This document shows positions 1 to 11,397 of a stretch of 64,000 nucleotides of DNA, in pieces. The DNA lies in assembly GCF_963259705.1 (NCBI RefSeq), contig NC_081844.1, positions 110,298,965-110,362,964 on the forward strand, written 5' to 3'. The DNA comes from Myotis daubentonii (lineage: Eukaryota; Chordata; Mammalia; Chiroptera; Vespertilionidae). A program made the position numbers and the translations under genes. The number at the start of each line of letters is the position of its first letter. Position 1 is the stretch's first letter. The notes below the pieces were generated by a model, which saw only the letters and a list, made by a program, of their open reading frames with translations, ran no database searches and was not told the DNA's origin.

Positions 1-1789
1 CCGGGCCAGGGAGGGAAGCTGGCAGAGAGGCTGGGAGAGCGCGAGGCCTGGGCGGCGCCAGGATGTGGCAGAGACGCCAGAAGCTGCCCGTCCCCCCCCC
101 CCCCCGCCCCCTGTGACGCAGGATTCGTGGCGGTGGGTCCCCCCTGAGCTCCAGCCGCTTCCTGCGCCCGTCCTGCCTCCCCCTCACGTCGATCCTGGGC
201 TTATCCTGCGTCCCTCTGTCCCCGCTGACATCGAATGAGTGCCCCGCCCCTCAGACACCCCAGCACGAAGGTGTCTCTGAGGGGGAGCTGGCGGCGAGGC
301 TCCCGTCCCCTTCCCATGTCCTCACACAAGAGAGCGCGCACAAGGCTCGCACAGGGGCCCCTGGCTGGTTCTGGCGATCGGTTCTCAGAGCATCCGGGTT
401 CCACGGAGTGACTGGGACCATGGCGTCTGGACGGCTTCATCAACGCCAAGGCCTCCGGGTTCTGGCAGCGCCCCCGGAAAAAGCCCAGCTCGGACGCAGC
501 GTCTGGGAGCGCAGCTGGCGACAGAGCCAGGAGAGGCTGCCCTGCCCAGAGACCAGGCTTCTGTCCCACAGACCGGAAACCACAGGCCCACGCGGTCCCG
601 CCTCTAATCCACGGCTGCTTGAGAGCGCGATGGATGGGCGCTCAGACCCGAAATGCAGGCGCAGCAAACGAGCCCAGGTGCGTGAAGGGCACGCGGTCCG
701 GCCCGCAGGCTGTCGGGGGAACCTCACCGCACCGAGATGAGATGACGGAGATGACGGGGTTCACCCGCCGAAGGGAGGACAGCACAGCAGGCACGGAGGA
801 GGCAGGAGGGAGCCAGCGCGCACCCCTCGGAAAGCAATCCCTTTACACATACTCAGCGCCTGTTTGTCCAGGAGTCTTGCCGGCCACAGGGCTTCCCTGC
901 CCCGAGGGTCGTAAGCAACAGGGCAGACAGACAGACAGACAGAGAGTCAGACAGACAGAGACGCCACCCCCCAGGGGGTGAGTTTCTAACCGGCAGCCCA
1001 GACAGCAGGGTGGCGGCCAGTCCTTGACGTTTCCCTGTGAACTGCGTTCGGTGTGGAGGTGATTAGCAGGGCCTAGGCAGAGACCCCCATCGCGGTTGCC
1101 GCTGGCTGTGGCCGGGCTGGACCGAGCGGCGTGGACTGAGGGCCTGCCGTGGGCGCGGCGACAACGCTAGGACGTCAGTGCTGCCCGTCCAGCTGCGCGG
1201 ACAGTACGCGGCTCCGAGAGGCCCAGCAGCGCCGAGGCCACAGCAGCGGGCGCAGAGCTGCAGCTCCCACCAGGGTCTCTCACTTCGGGGCACGTTCTCC
1301 CCACGGGGGCAGAGAGGAGCCTCGGCTTGTGCCTTCATGCAAAGGTTTTGGGGGTTCACTCTCTTTTTGATTTGAGTACAGTCCTGGGACGCTTCTGCTA
1401 CAGCCCCCTCCTTTGGGGGGACGATGTCACTTCACACCAACAAGCAGAACATATTTTAACCCCTTGAGGGCAGGCGCTCCCTGTTCCTCGTGTGGGGGTG
1501 CCCTGCACACGGACCCCAGCCCCCCAACTCTCTACATGGACAGCGGAGGGCTCTTCAGAGACGGCCCATCTTATCGAGGTCGTGGTCACCCGGCCCTCAG
1601 AGCAGCTCCTCCGCCCTCTGCTGCCCGAGACCTGCCCAGTGACCCGACGCCTGAGAGTCCAGCTGCGCACTTCCTGGGGGACTGATGACCGAAGACAGTG
1701 AGGTGGCCATGGGATGATTTTATTATAAAACCGGAGGTCACCAGAGCATCCCAGTCAGCATTTTCATTGAGTCCCGCACGTGCTGCGTA
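1..1789. other. Upstream noncoding DNA, no gene seen
   Basis: GC-rich DNA with a short C-run near 94-107 and a CAGA microsatellite at about 923-955. The open frames on both strands overlap one another, lack homology I recognise and have no supporting splice or start context. I see no exon, RNA gene or clear transposon here. Confidence 0.5.
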
Positions 1790-2518
1790 GCGTGACCGCA
1801 CCCCGCCTGGACACTGGCGTGACCGCACCCCGCCTGGACACTGGCGTGACCGCATCCCGCCTGGAGACTGGCGTGACCGCACCCTGCCTGGAGACTGGCG
1901 TGACCGCACCCCGCCTGGACACTGGCGTGACCGCACCCCGCCTGGAGACTGGCGTGACCGCACCCCGCCTGGACACTGGCATGACCGCACCCCGCCTGGA
2001 GACTGGCGTGACCGCACCCTGCCTGGACACTGGCGTGACCGCACCCCGCCTGGAGACTGGCGTGACCGCACCCCGCCTGGACACTGGCGTGACCGCACCC
2101 CGCCTGGACACTGGCGTGACCGCATCCCGCCTGGAGACTGGCGTGACCGCACCCTGCCTGGAGACTGGCGTGACCGCACCCCGCCTGGAGACTGGCGTGA
2201 CCGCACCCCGCCTGGACACTGGCGTGACCGCACCCCGCCTGGAGACTGGCGTGACCGCACCCCGCCTGGACACTGGCGTGACCGCACCCCGCCTGGACAC
2301 TGGCGTGACCGCACCCCGCCTGGACACTGGCGTGACCGCACCCCGCCTGGAGACTGGCGTGACCGCACCCCGCCTGGAGACTGGCGTGACCGCACCCCGC
2401 CTGGACACTGGCGTGACCGCACCCCGCCTGGACACTGGCGTGACCGCACCCCGCCTGGACACTGGCGTGACCGCACCCCGCCTGGACACTGGCGTGACCG
2501 CACCCCGCCTGGAGACTG
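1790..2518. repeat. 27-bp minisatellite, 27 copies
   Basis: Exactly 27 head-to-tail copies of a 27-bp unit (GCGTGACCGCACCCCGCCTG plus GACACTG or GAGACTG), with only a few recurrent single-base variants. Because the period is a multiple of three and the unit has no stop in several frames, it produces long repetitive open frames on both strands. These frames (up to 465 codons) have no other coding evidence. Confidence 0.95.
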
Positions 2519-2525
2519 GCGTGAC

Positions 2526-4360
2526 GAAGTCACCGCGGGACCGTGGGCTCTCCGAGTTTCTTCCAACCCAAATGCTGAACCAACCCGTGGCCAAGACGAG
2601 GAAGAAGACGCGGGTGAGGGACGTCCCAGGGCCCTCGGACGACGCAGAGGGCTTCCTCTGAAAGCACAGAGGCTCCTGAACGGGAGCGCGCTGGTGCTCC
2701 CGGTGACGTCGCGGCTCCCGTGGCGAACGGGCATCTGTTGACCAGGCTGCCAAGGCGACCGCGGGAGAGAGAAGAGCGGCATTTCCTTGTGGTCGAGGCC
2801 AGAGGGCTTCCCGTGGCCACGCAGGGGAGCTTCCCAAGAGGGAGAGAGGTGGCCTCACCCTGGGGCAGGGGGGTGGGGGGGGAGGGTTGGCAGAGCCGCG
2901 CAGCCATGGCCCCCGGAGACCTTGGGGACTGTTCTGCCCATCTGCTGTGGGCGCGGCTCTGGGATCCAGACGCAGCCAGCGCTCACAGAGCCCCCTGATG
3001 AAGGGACGCACCTCCCAGAGCAGTGTGAGCCTGGCTCTGCGGACTGCGCTTTTCTCAGGAGCTTCCCTGCGGCAAAAAGTGAGAGCCGCAGGGGGAGGGG
3101 GAGCAAGGGGAGAAACAGGGGGGGGAGAGCGGGGGTGGGGGGAGCAGGGGGGGAGGCACATCCTTCAGAAGGGCTTGGCCTTGGCGCAGGGTGGAGGCCA
3201 CTGGGAAGGAGAGTGGGCGCCAGGTCTGGGGGCGCCAACCCCCTGCCCCTGCATCCTGGCTCCTCCTGGGGCCTCCTCTCTCCCTGGCACTTGTACCCAC
3301 AGCAGCTGTGGCCCTGGCCGGTCACCGAGACGAGTGGCTGGAGCACCTTGAGGAGCTCGCCTGGTGCCCGGGGGGATGGCGGTGGTGGGCAGCGCCCGGC
3401 TATGGAGTGGGCATGCCTGGATGTTGGCGCGAAGCATGGCTGTAACCAGGCGTTTGGGAGCCTCGGGAAGACCGAGGGCTGAGAGAGAAGAGGCGAGGCC
3501 AGCGGGTGTGGGAGAGGCTGGGCCTGGAAACCGAGCGTCGGCTCAGGGCTGGAGGCCGCACCGAGGCAGGCGGCGAGACGAATGGTCCGCCAGGCACCGC
3601 CCTCCAGGAGCGGCCGGGCAGACAGACGGAAGGTGGTGGCGTCTCCTTACCGTGTCCCGGCTGTGCCTACCGCCTTGCGGCACGGCCACCCCTCGGAGCC
3701 ACACCGTCCGCGGCCATCGCCGCGGCGCTCCGTCCAGAGCGGTGCTCTGTCTTCATTGACCGCCTGCTTGCTCGGTCTTGTATCTGGAAAAAGGAACGAG
3801 AGCGATGGACAGCCGGGCCTCGGGCGTCTGTAGCTGGGACCACGATGGCGCTCTCAGAGGCCGTAGATCTTACTTGTCACACGTGTCTGTGAGGATGGTT
3901 TTCCTAACTGCAAATAACAGACACAAAATCCGAATTCCATACACACGAGGGATTTCATTCTCCTGTGGACCAGTGGCTCAACGCTGAGCTTGGACCCGGC
4001 GTCCTGGCGGCACCCAGGCAGCTGCGCTTCGAGGGCAGCCGTTGTCTTCACGCTCACAGGGCAGCTGCTGTGCTTCCGGGCGTTGGATCCGCCCCCCAGG
4101 GAGGAAGACAGACGGGGACAAAGAAGAGGCTCTTCTCGCCAGACTCTGCCCCCAGGCCAAGGGGCCCTCCCCGAGGTCTCCCCTGAAACTTGCACTTACG
4201 TCGCAGAGGCCAGGGCTGTGTCGCACGGCCACCCTAGCTGCAAGGGAGGCGAGAGACCGGTTTTTCAGATGGGCCTGGCGACACCACAAAACTGGGCTCC
4301 CTCACCAGAGTAAGAGAGCATGGGTTTGGGCCGGCGGCTGGCGGAGCCTGCCACTCGGCT
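2526..4360. other. Noncoding DNA between minisatellite and candidate element
   Basis: GC-rich unique-looking sequence. G-rich runs occur around 2866-2890 and 3090-3155. No exon, SINE or RNA gene was recognised. Overlapping open frames on both strands are unsupported. Confidence 0.4.
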
Positions 4361-4364
4361 GTGA

Positions 4365-4490
4365 ATCTAAAACGATAATTGCTGCTTTCAAAACATGTAC
4401 GGGTGAAGCGCCACTGATTGCTGCACACATGGTAATTGATGGGAAACGTTATCATCACAATGTTTCGGTTGGAGGAGCCGAGATAGACAG
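4365..4490. promoter_or_regulatory. Candidate conserved noncoding element
   Basis: An AT-richer island in GC-rich surroundings that belongs to no repeat I recognise. It contains homeodomain-like cores (ATAATT, TAATTGAT) and a GATA-type TTATCA. Conservation is inferred from composition only; an alignment across mammals would decide. Confidence 0.25.
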
Positions 4491-4704
4491 AGGTGAGGAC
4501 GTGCGCGGGGATGCCAGGAGGAAGCCTGCAGGGGGGTTCTAGCTGCTTCTCTGAGTGTCCTTGTAGCCACGAGGGGACGTGGGGAGGGGACACGAGGAAG
4601 GCGTGACTGGGGTCTTTTCCGTGAGCTTTCCTTCCTGGGCTGTGAATGCCGGCCGCCCGGCCGAGTGCTGGTGTGTCCCTGTGTGTCCTCAGCCCTCACA
4701 GGCA

Positions 4705-4936
4705 CTAGGGCAGTGGTTCTCACCCTTGGCTGCACATTAGCATCAGCTGGGAATCTTTTTAAAATCCTGATTTCTGGGCCTCATCCTCCGGAAATTGTTT
4801 CTTTGTTACTAATGCTGTGGCCCCACCCCATCACAAAGAAACAGAATTTCCGGAGGATGAGCCCCAGAAATCAGGATTTTAAAAAGATTCCCAGGTGGTT
4901 CTGATGTGCAGCCAAGGTTGAGAACCACTGCCCTAG
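4705..4936. mobile_element. Palindromic hAT/MER5-like element (232 bp)
   Basis: The ends are inverted copies (CTAGGGCAGTGGTTCTCA at the left; its complement at 4919-4936). The two arms, about 4705-4806 and 4834-4936, pair along their whole length at roughly 93% identity around a loop of about 30 bp. CAGTGGTTCTCA ends are typical of Charlie/MER5-type hAT elements. No clear 8-bp target duplication is visible because the inverted repeat extends into the flanks. Confidence 0.65.
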
Positions 4937-4959
4937 ATCATTCTTTTAAATAATATCCC

Positions 4960-5095
4960 CCCCCCCTTTTTTTTTCCTGCCAGAACTCCTTTCAATTAAG
5001 TGGAGGTTTCATTGGGATAATTAAACCCTCCCTCTCAAGCCGCCCACTCCAATCTCCCAGGCAAATCAATTAACCAGAGATGCGTTTTTCTCCCT
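4960..5095. promoter_or_regulatory. Candidate conserved noncoding element
   Basis: AT-rich block with several homeodomain-type cores (CAATTAAG, GATAATTAAA, CAATTAACC) and no transposon signature, next to GC-rich DNA. This is a common look for conserved enhancers, but the call is inference only. Confidence 0.3.
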
Positions 5096-5899
5096 GACTG
5101 CCGGCCCGCCTGGCCCGCAGCGTTCGCCCGCCCTAGGGACCAGTGCAGCCAGCAGAGGTGTGTCTGTCCCGCAGGGCGGCTCCTGGAGAAGGGTTAGATG
5201 TGAGTCACCTACTGTGACGAAGGCCCCCGCTGGGTCCTGGCGGGGCTGGGGCGAGCCTCTCCGACCTGTCTCCTCTGTAAGGAGGGGCGGGGGTCGTGGC
5301 CGCCTCGGAGCGCCGTTGTGTCAAATGAGAGGATCCGCGGGGTGTCTGCCCGCAGCAGCAGCTACCCCCACCTCTTCCTGGGCGGCGGCTGGAGGGTGCG
5401 CTCCAGCAACACGAGGGGAGCGAACGGGAACGAGGGAGACACGGAGCCCAGGAAGCAGGGCTCCGGCGGGCGGGCTGAGATGCTCCGCTTCCTGCACGCC
5501 CCCTGTGAGGGCGGCTGGCTCCCTCAGGACCCGGTGACGGGGAGTCGGGGAGGGGGCTAGAGGCTCTGCCCCTGAGTGGCTGTGGGGTCTCACCCAGGGC
5601 TTACTCCCTAGCCTACCCCCTCATCCTAACGTGGGAGCCATAACCCGACCCGCTCCTGCGCAGGGGAGGGAGGGGCGTCTGTGAAGTGCCCTGCACGCAC
5701 CTCTGGCTCCTGAAGGGGTGAGCGGTGTGCCAGGCCCGGCAGAGGGTGGGGTGCGGTGAGGGTGCAGGGAAGGGGGTGGCTGTCTGACCCTTCAGACCGT
5801 AATGCAGCGTCCGTATTTCCGACGATGGGTGTTGTCATTTTTTATTAATATTTTTGCCACGATAATGCATGCCATGCAGAGTTTACAAGTTAAGCAGGC

Positions 5900-6116
5900 G
5901 CGCTCTGGGTGCTCAGTGGTTAGAGCATCGACCTGCACACCGGAGGGTCGCCGGTCCGATTCCCAGTCAAAGGCGTGTGCTTGGGTCGTAGGTTCCATCC
6001 CCAGCCCTGGTCCGGGTGGGTGTGGGAGGCAACCAATCGATGTGTCTCTTTCACATCGATGTTTCTCTCTTCTCGCCCACTCTCTCCAAAAGCCAGTGGT
6101 GGGGAGAATAAAAGGC
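5900..6116 (+). mobile_element. Ves-type SINE
   Basis: tRNA-derived head (GGTGCTCAGTGGTTAGAGC) with a B-box-like GGTCCGATTCCC, followed by the usual pyrimidine-rich tail and a short AATAAA end. Flanked by imperfect target duplications TAAGCAGGC (5891-5899) and TAAGTAGGC (6117-6125). Confidence 0.85.
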
Positions 6117-6459
6117 TAAGTAGGCTTGTCGTGAAAACCGCCAGTTCCCAGCCGGGCCAGCAGCAGGCCCCGTCCTGACCCCCAACGGCGACCACTTCTG
6201 ACTCGCCTTCATCCTTGCTGTCCTCCGGCACCCACCTCCGTGTTCCTGGGCAATGTGTGTGCATCCCACGCGTCGCTGTGTCTGCTCTGTCCTTTCTGTT
6301 GGCGCAGCGCGAGGTAGGTGAGGACCCGCGGTCCTCTGGACCCCCCTGTGCGCCCCCCTCCCCCGCTCTCCCCGTGCTACGTTTTGTGTGCTACGATTCC
6401 GTGACTAGGTGTTGTTTATGTTGAGGCCGGTTGAGGCCTGTAATTATGTTTCCATTCTT

Positions 6460-6680
6460 TTTAAAAATATATATATTTTATTGATTTTTTACAGAGTGAA
6501 CGGGAGAGGGATAGAGAGTTGGAAACATCGATGAGAGAGAAACATCGATCAGCTGTCTCCTGCACACTCCCTACTGGGGATGTGCCCGCAACCAAGGTAC
6601 ATGCCCTTGACCGGAATCGAACCTGGGACCCCTCAGTCCACAGGCCGACGCTCTGTCCACTGAGCCAAACCGGTTAGGGC
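6460..6680 (-). mobile_element. Ves-type SINE
   Basis: Complement of the Ves consensus, ending CCAAACCGGTTAGGGC with the B-box complement GGAATCGAACC. A perfect 15-bp target duplication TATGTTTCCATTCTT lies at 6445-6459 and 6681-6695. Confidence 0.93.
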
Positions 6681-6847
6681 TATGTTTCCATTCTTAGCTT
6701 TTTATTTTTTCCTGGAGTTACTATTGCCTCTCTTTTTCTTTTCATTTGCCGAGGCTTTTGGTTTTAATGTGCCTGTGCTTAATTTTTCCCATCTGACTCT
6801 CAGACCAGTCCTTTGCTTCACAATATTATGTCCTAAATTATCAAATA

Positions 6848-7223
6848 CTAGAGGCCCGGTGCACAAAATTCGTGCACTAAAGGGGAGCATCCCTCAGCCC
6901 AGCCTGCACCCTCTCACAGTCCGGGAGCCCTCGGGGGATGTCCGACTCACAGCTTAGGCCTGCTCCCCACAGGGACTGGGAGCCGCTGTGCTCGCTAGCT
7001 GTGAGCCTGGCTTCTGGCTAAGCAGTTCTCCCCCTGTGGGAGCACACTGACCACCAGGGGGCACACTGACCACCAGGGGGCACACTCACCACCAGGGGGC
7101 ACACTCACCACCAGGGGGCAGCTCCTGCCTTGAGCGTCTGCGCCCTGGTGGACAGTGAGCATCTTAGCAAGCGGTCATTCTGCTGTTCAATTGATTTGCA
7201 TATTAGCCTTTTATTATATAGGA
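6848..7223 (-). mobile_element. HeliBat-type nonautonomous Helitron
   Basis: Read on the minus strand it begins TCCTATATAATAAAAGG and ends with a GTGCACGAATTTTGTGCAC-like hairpin followed by CCGGGCCTCTAG. It sits between A (6847) and T (7224) of the + strand with no target duplication. This is the Helitron signature and matches the HeliBat family of vespertilionid bats. Inside is a 19-bp tandem repeat with CTCF-like motifs (7051-7119). Confidence 0.9.
7051..7119 (+). promoter_or_regulatory. Four tandem CTCF-like motifs inside the Helitron
   Basis: CCACCAGGGGGC occurs at 7051, 7070, 7089 and 7108, an exact 19-bp period. It fits the CTCF core. A fifth, opposite-strand copy (TGCGCCCTGGTGG) lies at 7139-7151. 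Binding is predicted from the motif only. Confidence 0.5.
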
Positions 7224-7229
7224 TACGAG

Positions 7230-7950
7230 ATGACCATTCAGTACGTTCACCCTGGCAGCGTCTCTTGTGGGCCCTTGATGGCCCTGCCGCAATCCTGGCC
7301 GCTGCTTTTTGCGGCATCCCTCTCATCCCGGAACTTTCCTTGGTGCTTCCGCCCATCAGATTCTGTTTCCTGGGCTCCATGCCTTCCCCTTCACTGTTTG
7401 AGCCCCTCGTTCTGCTGGAGCACATCCTCGAGTAGCTTCCCGAGACAGGGAACGAGGAAATACACGTCTAGAGTCACTGCCTTTCTGAAAATACTGTTCT
7501 ATTTTTGTTCATCATAGTTTGGGTGGGTTTACAATTCCAGATGTAACGGTATTTTCCATCGAAAATGTGAAGGTATTGCCTGACTGTCTCCCAGCTTCCG
7601 GAGTTGCTATTGGAAGCCCGAGGCCAAACTTACTTCCAGAGCTTTCGGGGTGCCCTGCTGTTTCTCCCCCGGACGCTCTCGGGGTCTCGGCTCGCTGGTG
7701 GCCTGAAATCTCAGTGAGGTTCTGAGAAGGCGGTTCCCCTGGCTGTGCCGCGTGCTCACAATCTCTTCCCACCGGAAGACTCAGAGTCCTACATGTGGAG
7801 GTCCCTAATATTCTTTCTTTGATCATTTCACCCCTTCATTTATAGGATATGAGAGATGCGCGAGAAAGGGCATACAACCTCTGTCGTCTCTTTCTAGGAT
7901 TTCTGCTTACTGGGTACTAGACCTTCTAAGGGGACCTCAGCCCTCCTTCT
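7230..7950. other. AT-richer DNA, probably old LINE-derived
   Basis: Low-GC sequence unlike its neighbours. 7495-7650 resembles old L1-type sequence. No gene seen. Confidence 0.3.
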
Positions 7951-7963
7951 CATCTTCCTTAAC

Positions 7964-8617
7964 TGCCGGGGTCCAACCCCAGCAGGTCCAGGGGTCCCCA
8001 AAAGTGTGGACGGAGTCGGCGAAGAAGGAATGACACGGAGACAGCGTTCAGTTGATCAGCAGCCTAGCCAGGATCTCCAGCCAAGTTCTGGTCTGGATCT
8101 CCAGAGAGGTTCTGCCTCAGATCTCCAGCCAGGTTCAGTCACCAGGTTCTAGTCAGGTTCTCTTGCCATGTTCTATAGTCAGGTTCAGTCCAGGATCTAT
8201 TGCCATGTTCTCTCCAGCGAAGTTCTTCTGTCTCCAGGCTCCATGTAGGTTCTGTCTTCTGAATTCTGTCTGTTGTTGTCTTGTTGCATCTGTATTTATA
8301 CCAGTTGATTCCAATCCTATCAACCTCTATTCCAAAGGTTAGGGTGTTTCTTATCTCCATTCCAGGGAGTAAAGATTATGTAGCTTAAGCATGATTGTTC
8401 GTAGTTAAAGTGATTAATTACCCGCCTGGCACTTAGTTGAGGGGTTTTATCCCATCCCTGACTTCAGGGGAAAATCCCTACCTGGGGAAACAACCGTTCT
8501 CGGAGAGGTGACCTTGGTTAAAACACACAGTGCCAAGAAGGTGAGCAAACATATTAAGAACAGTATGCCATATATGCCAGGTCCCTTGAAACAGCAAGGA
8601 TGGACCGGCTCCCGGCA
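7964..8617 (-). mobile_element. Solo LTR of an endogenous retrovirus (minus strand)
   Basis: A 654-bp unit bounded by TG...CA (TGCCGGGG start, CCCGGCA end) and a perfect 6-bp target duplication CTTAAC at 7958-7963 and 8618-8623. It is the complement of the LTR at 60572-61352. A TATA-like box (TATTTATACC, complement) is near 8292. No internal retroviral genes lie beside it. A 6-bp duplication fits class II (ERVK/beta-like) elements. It is shorter than its partner, mainly in an internal tandem GAACCTG-rich part. Confidence 0.9.
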
Positions 8618-8623
8618 CTTAAC

Positions 8624-9361
8624 TTTTTATTAACTTTGGGGGGAGATTTCTTCAACTTTATCTTCCAAATCCTCTTTTAATTACAAGTGTCTGCTACCTT
8701 ATTTAATTGCCAAGAACCCGTTCTCTGTTCCTTTTCACGGCGTTATGTTATGGCTGCAACGTCTTCTCCAACTTCCTCATGGGTTTTCATGATCAGATTG
8801 TGTTTTCTAACGTCTCGCCTTGTTCCGCGCACCCTGCTCCCCGCGGCGACACGGCCGCTCCCTCGTCCCGGAGCCTCCTCGCCCTCCCGGGGGATGGCCG
8901 TCCTTCAGGGGCAGCGAGGCCGCACAGACAGCGCTGCCGGCGGCTAACGGGCGCCCTGCAGGATGGATGAGCCCCCGGCCGGCCTGACTCCCACACCAGT
9001 AACTCCCCGAGCCATCGATTCCTTGGTGAGAGGCAATAGCTCTTTTTAACCCTGAGCCAATATCTGCCGTCTTCGGACTTGGTTTTACTTCTGTTTTAGG
9101 CTTGTGTGCTGGAGCGATATCTCAGGGCGCTTTTGTACAGACACTTTCTGGTTAGAGGCATTTAAAAGGCAGACTTTAAACAAAAAAAGCAATTCGAAGC
9201 TCTGTGGAGGGTGATGAGAGGCGGCCAGCGACCGTGGCCCAAAGCTGCCTCCGTGCGGATCTGACACGTGCCGTCTCCTTCACGTGGGCCTCCTTGCGGG
9301 GTGGCCCCCCAGCCCCGAGGGCACCCCCTCTCAGGGAGCCCATGCGCCGTCCATGGCCTGC
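8624..9361. other. Noncoding DNA, nothing recognised
   Basis: AT-rich just after the LTR, then GC-rich. No exon or repeat family recognised. Confidence 0.4.
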
Positions 9362-9493
9362 CAGCATCGGGGTGACGTGTCAGCATCGGGGTGGCCTGTC
9401 AGCATCGGGGCGACGTGTCAGCACCGGGGCGACGTGTCAGCATCGGGGTGACGTGTCAGCATCGGGGCGACGTGTCAGCATCGGGGTGACTGT
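9362..9493. repeat. 19-bp minisatellite, 7 copies
   Basis: Seven copies of CAGCATCGGGGTGACGTGT with a few substitutions. Confidence 0.9.
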
Positions 9494-9857
9494 TAAATAC
9501 CTGCAGGTCCGTCTCGCGGGAGACGCAGCCTGTACGTCTCTCCCGACCTCAGGCTCCTCAGGGCGTGCGGCAACTCTAGGGCAGAGGCCGGAAGGGCAGC
9601 CTCGTTCCCGGCTGCTCTGTGCCTCGGTTTCCCCAGTCTGTGCTGACACGTCTGGTGGTTGTGCCAGCCTGGGCCCACCGCGCTCCGTCTCTTGCAAAGG
9701 AACCTCTCTCACCAGCCAATTTCCAGGAGCATTTTCTTCTGGTTCTAAAAGGAACGTCCCCTTCTTCTCAAAAATGAAGAAAATTGCTATTTCCCTTCAC
9801 CTGTGGGCAGCCTGCTCACATCGGCTGGGCACTCGGCCCGGAGACTGGCCTGCAGCC

Positions 9858-9978
9858 CTCCCCGCAGTGCCCACTCCTCCCCACAGTGTCCAGGGCCCTC
9901 CCCGCGGTGCCCACTCCTCCCCGCGGTGCCCAGAGCCCTCCCCACGGTGCCCACAGCCCTCCCCGCGGTGCCCGCAGC
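9858..9978. repeat. Short minisatellite, ~15/30-bp unit
   Basis: Degenerate repeats of CCCTCCCCGCGGTGCCCAC-like units. Confidence 0.75.
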
Positions 9979-10144
9979 GGGCGGCTGCTCCTGTCCCGGT
10001 CGCCGAACAGGGAGGCCTTGGGGACGCCAAGGAGACGGCGTCCTCCAGAGAAGCGTGTCCTGCGCTCCCCGGGGCGAGGCCGTGACAGCTCCCTGCGATC
10101 GAGCTGACACCCGATGAGAACAGCTCTGTCAGCCCTGGGAGGGC

Positions 10145-11170
10145 CGGTGTCACCTGCGATTAATCCTTCGGCCCAAATCAAGCGGGTTCCTGATTAAACA
10201 GGCGCCCCGGCCCCTCACTCCCGAGCGAGCACCGCCTGAGCCCGCACAGGCCCGCAGCCGGCAGGGGGTCGTGGGGGGGGGGGCAGCCCCTCCCACCTGC
10301 TCAGGGGGGAGCCTCCCTCCCCTCCGGGCCCCCTTCTCCCGAGGAGCCTGGTCCTTCCCTTCAACCCGCGGGCGGCCGGGAGGCCTGTGCGCCCGGGAGG
10401 AGCTCCGGGGGGAGTTACCAAGCGCCCATCCCGCCCAACCCAGGCGCCGCGGCTGCAGACGTACCTCGGAGCGAAGGCAGCGCCTCTGGGCTCGGGATGT
10501 ACCTGCCCTTGGCTCCTGAGCGAGGGCCGATGGGAGCGTCCACTCTGCACGTCCTCTCGCACCGTGGGGAGCCCCCCCCCCGCCAGGAGTAACCCCAGGG
10601 ACCTCTGTCCATCTCTGTCCCGGGGTCTCAGAACCTGGGCAGTGGCTCCCCAGGCGGCCACGGGCTGGACCCACGGCTCTTCCTCCAGCGGCTCCTGGGC
10701 GCGGCCGCCCACGGTCCTGTCCCGGGAGAGAGGCGCTGCTCGGCCGCTGAGGCCCGCACGGCCCCTGCTCTCCCTCGGGCTCCGCGCCAGTCCGCGTCTC
10801 CCCTTTTCCAGAGCCCGGCCACCGCAGCCCCAGGCCCCGGAGCAGCCCGGCCCGGGGAGGGACGAGCCCGGCCCGGGAGGAGTGACCCTCAGGCCTCGGT
10901 AACCGGAGGGAGCTGCGTCCTGAGCGCCTGCCACATGCCAGGTACGTCACACCTGCCCCCTTCACCCTGAGCGCGAACAGAGCGCGGGGACCCGAGAGTG
11001 AGGGGGCGGCGCGGGGAGGTCCCCGAGGGCGCGGAGCCGGCTCCGACCCAGCAGGTCCCCTGGACACTCAGAGTCCGTGGGTTGGAGGCCGCGGGGACAG
11101 GCCACACAGGGCCTGGGGTCAAGGTGAAGACTTTGACCTTCACGGTGACAGCAGCAGGGAGCCCCGCGGT
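10145..11170. promoter_or_regulatory. CpG-island-like block upstream of CARD11
   Basis: About 1 kb of very GC-rich DNA with dense CpG (4-10 per 60 bases over most of 10200-10860), not made of a repeat family. Its left edge holds AT-rich homeodomain-like sites (GCGATTAATCC, TGATTAAACAG at 10156-10200). It lies 4 kb upstream of the first coding exon, so an alternative promoter or noncoding first exon is possible. No transcript evidence is visible. Confidence 0.4.
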
Positions 11171-11397
11171 ACGTGTTTCAGATGAATGAGGCGCGGAGGT
11201 GGGACTGTAAAGAGGTGAGCGGAGTGGCCCTTCCTCTGGGGCCTGCCCGGGAGCCTTGAACTTGCTCTTCCACTATTTATAGAAAGACCGGTGGGGCCCA
11301 GGGTTTGAGACCACGCCAGACCCCGGCCAGACCCTGGTCAGACCTGCCGATGTTGGGTTGGAGTTGCCACCAGCTCTGGTTAAGATTCAGGGGAGGG

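Noticed and set aside
1586..3161. Long minus-strand and plus-strand open frames of 293-465 codons
   Set aside because: They come from the stop-free 27-bp minisatellite; no domain, splice or start context supports a gene.
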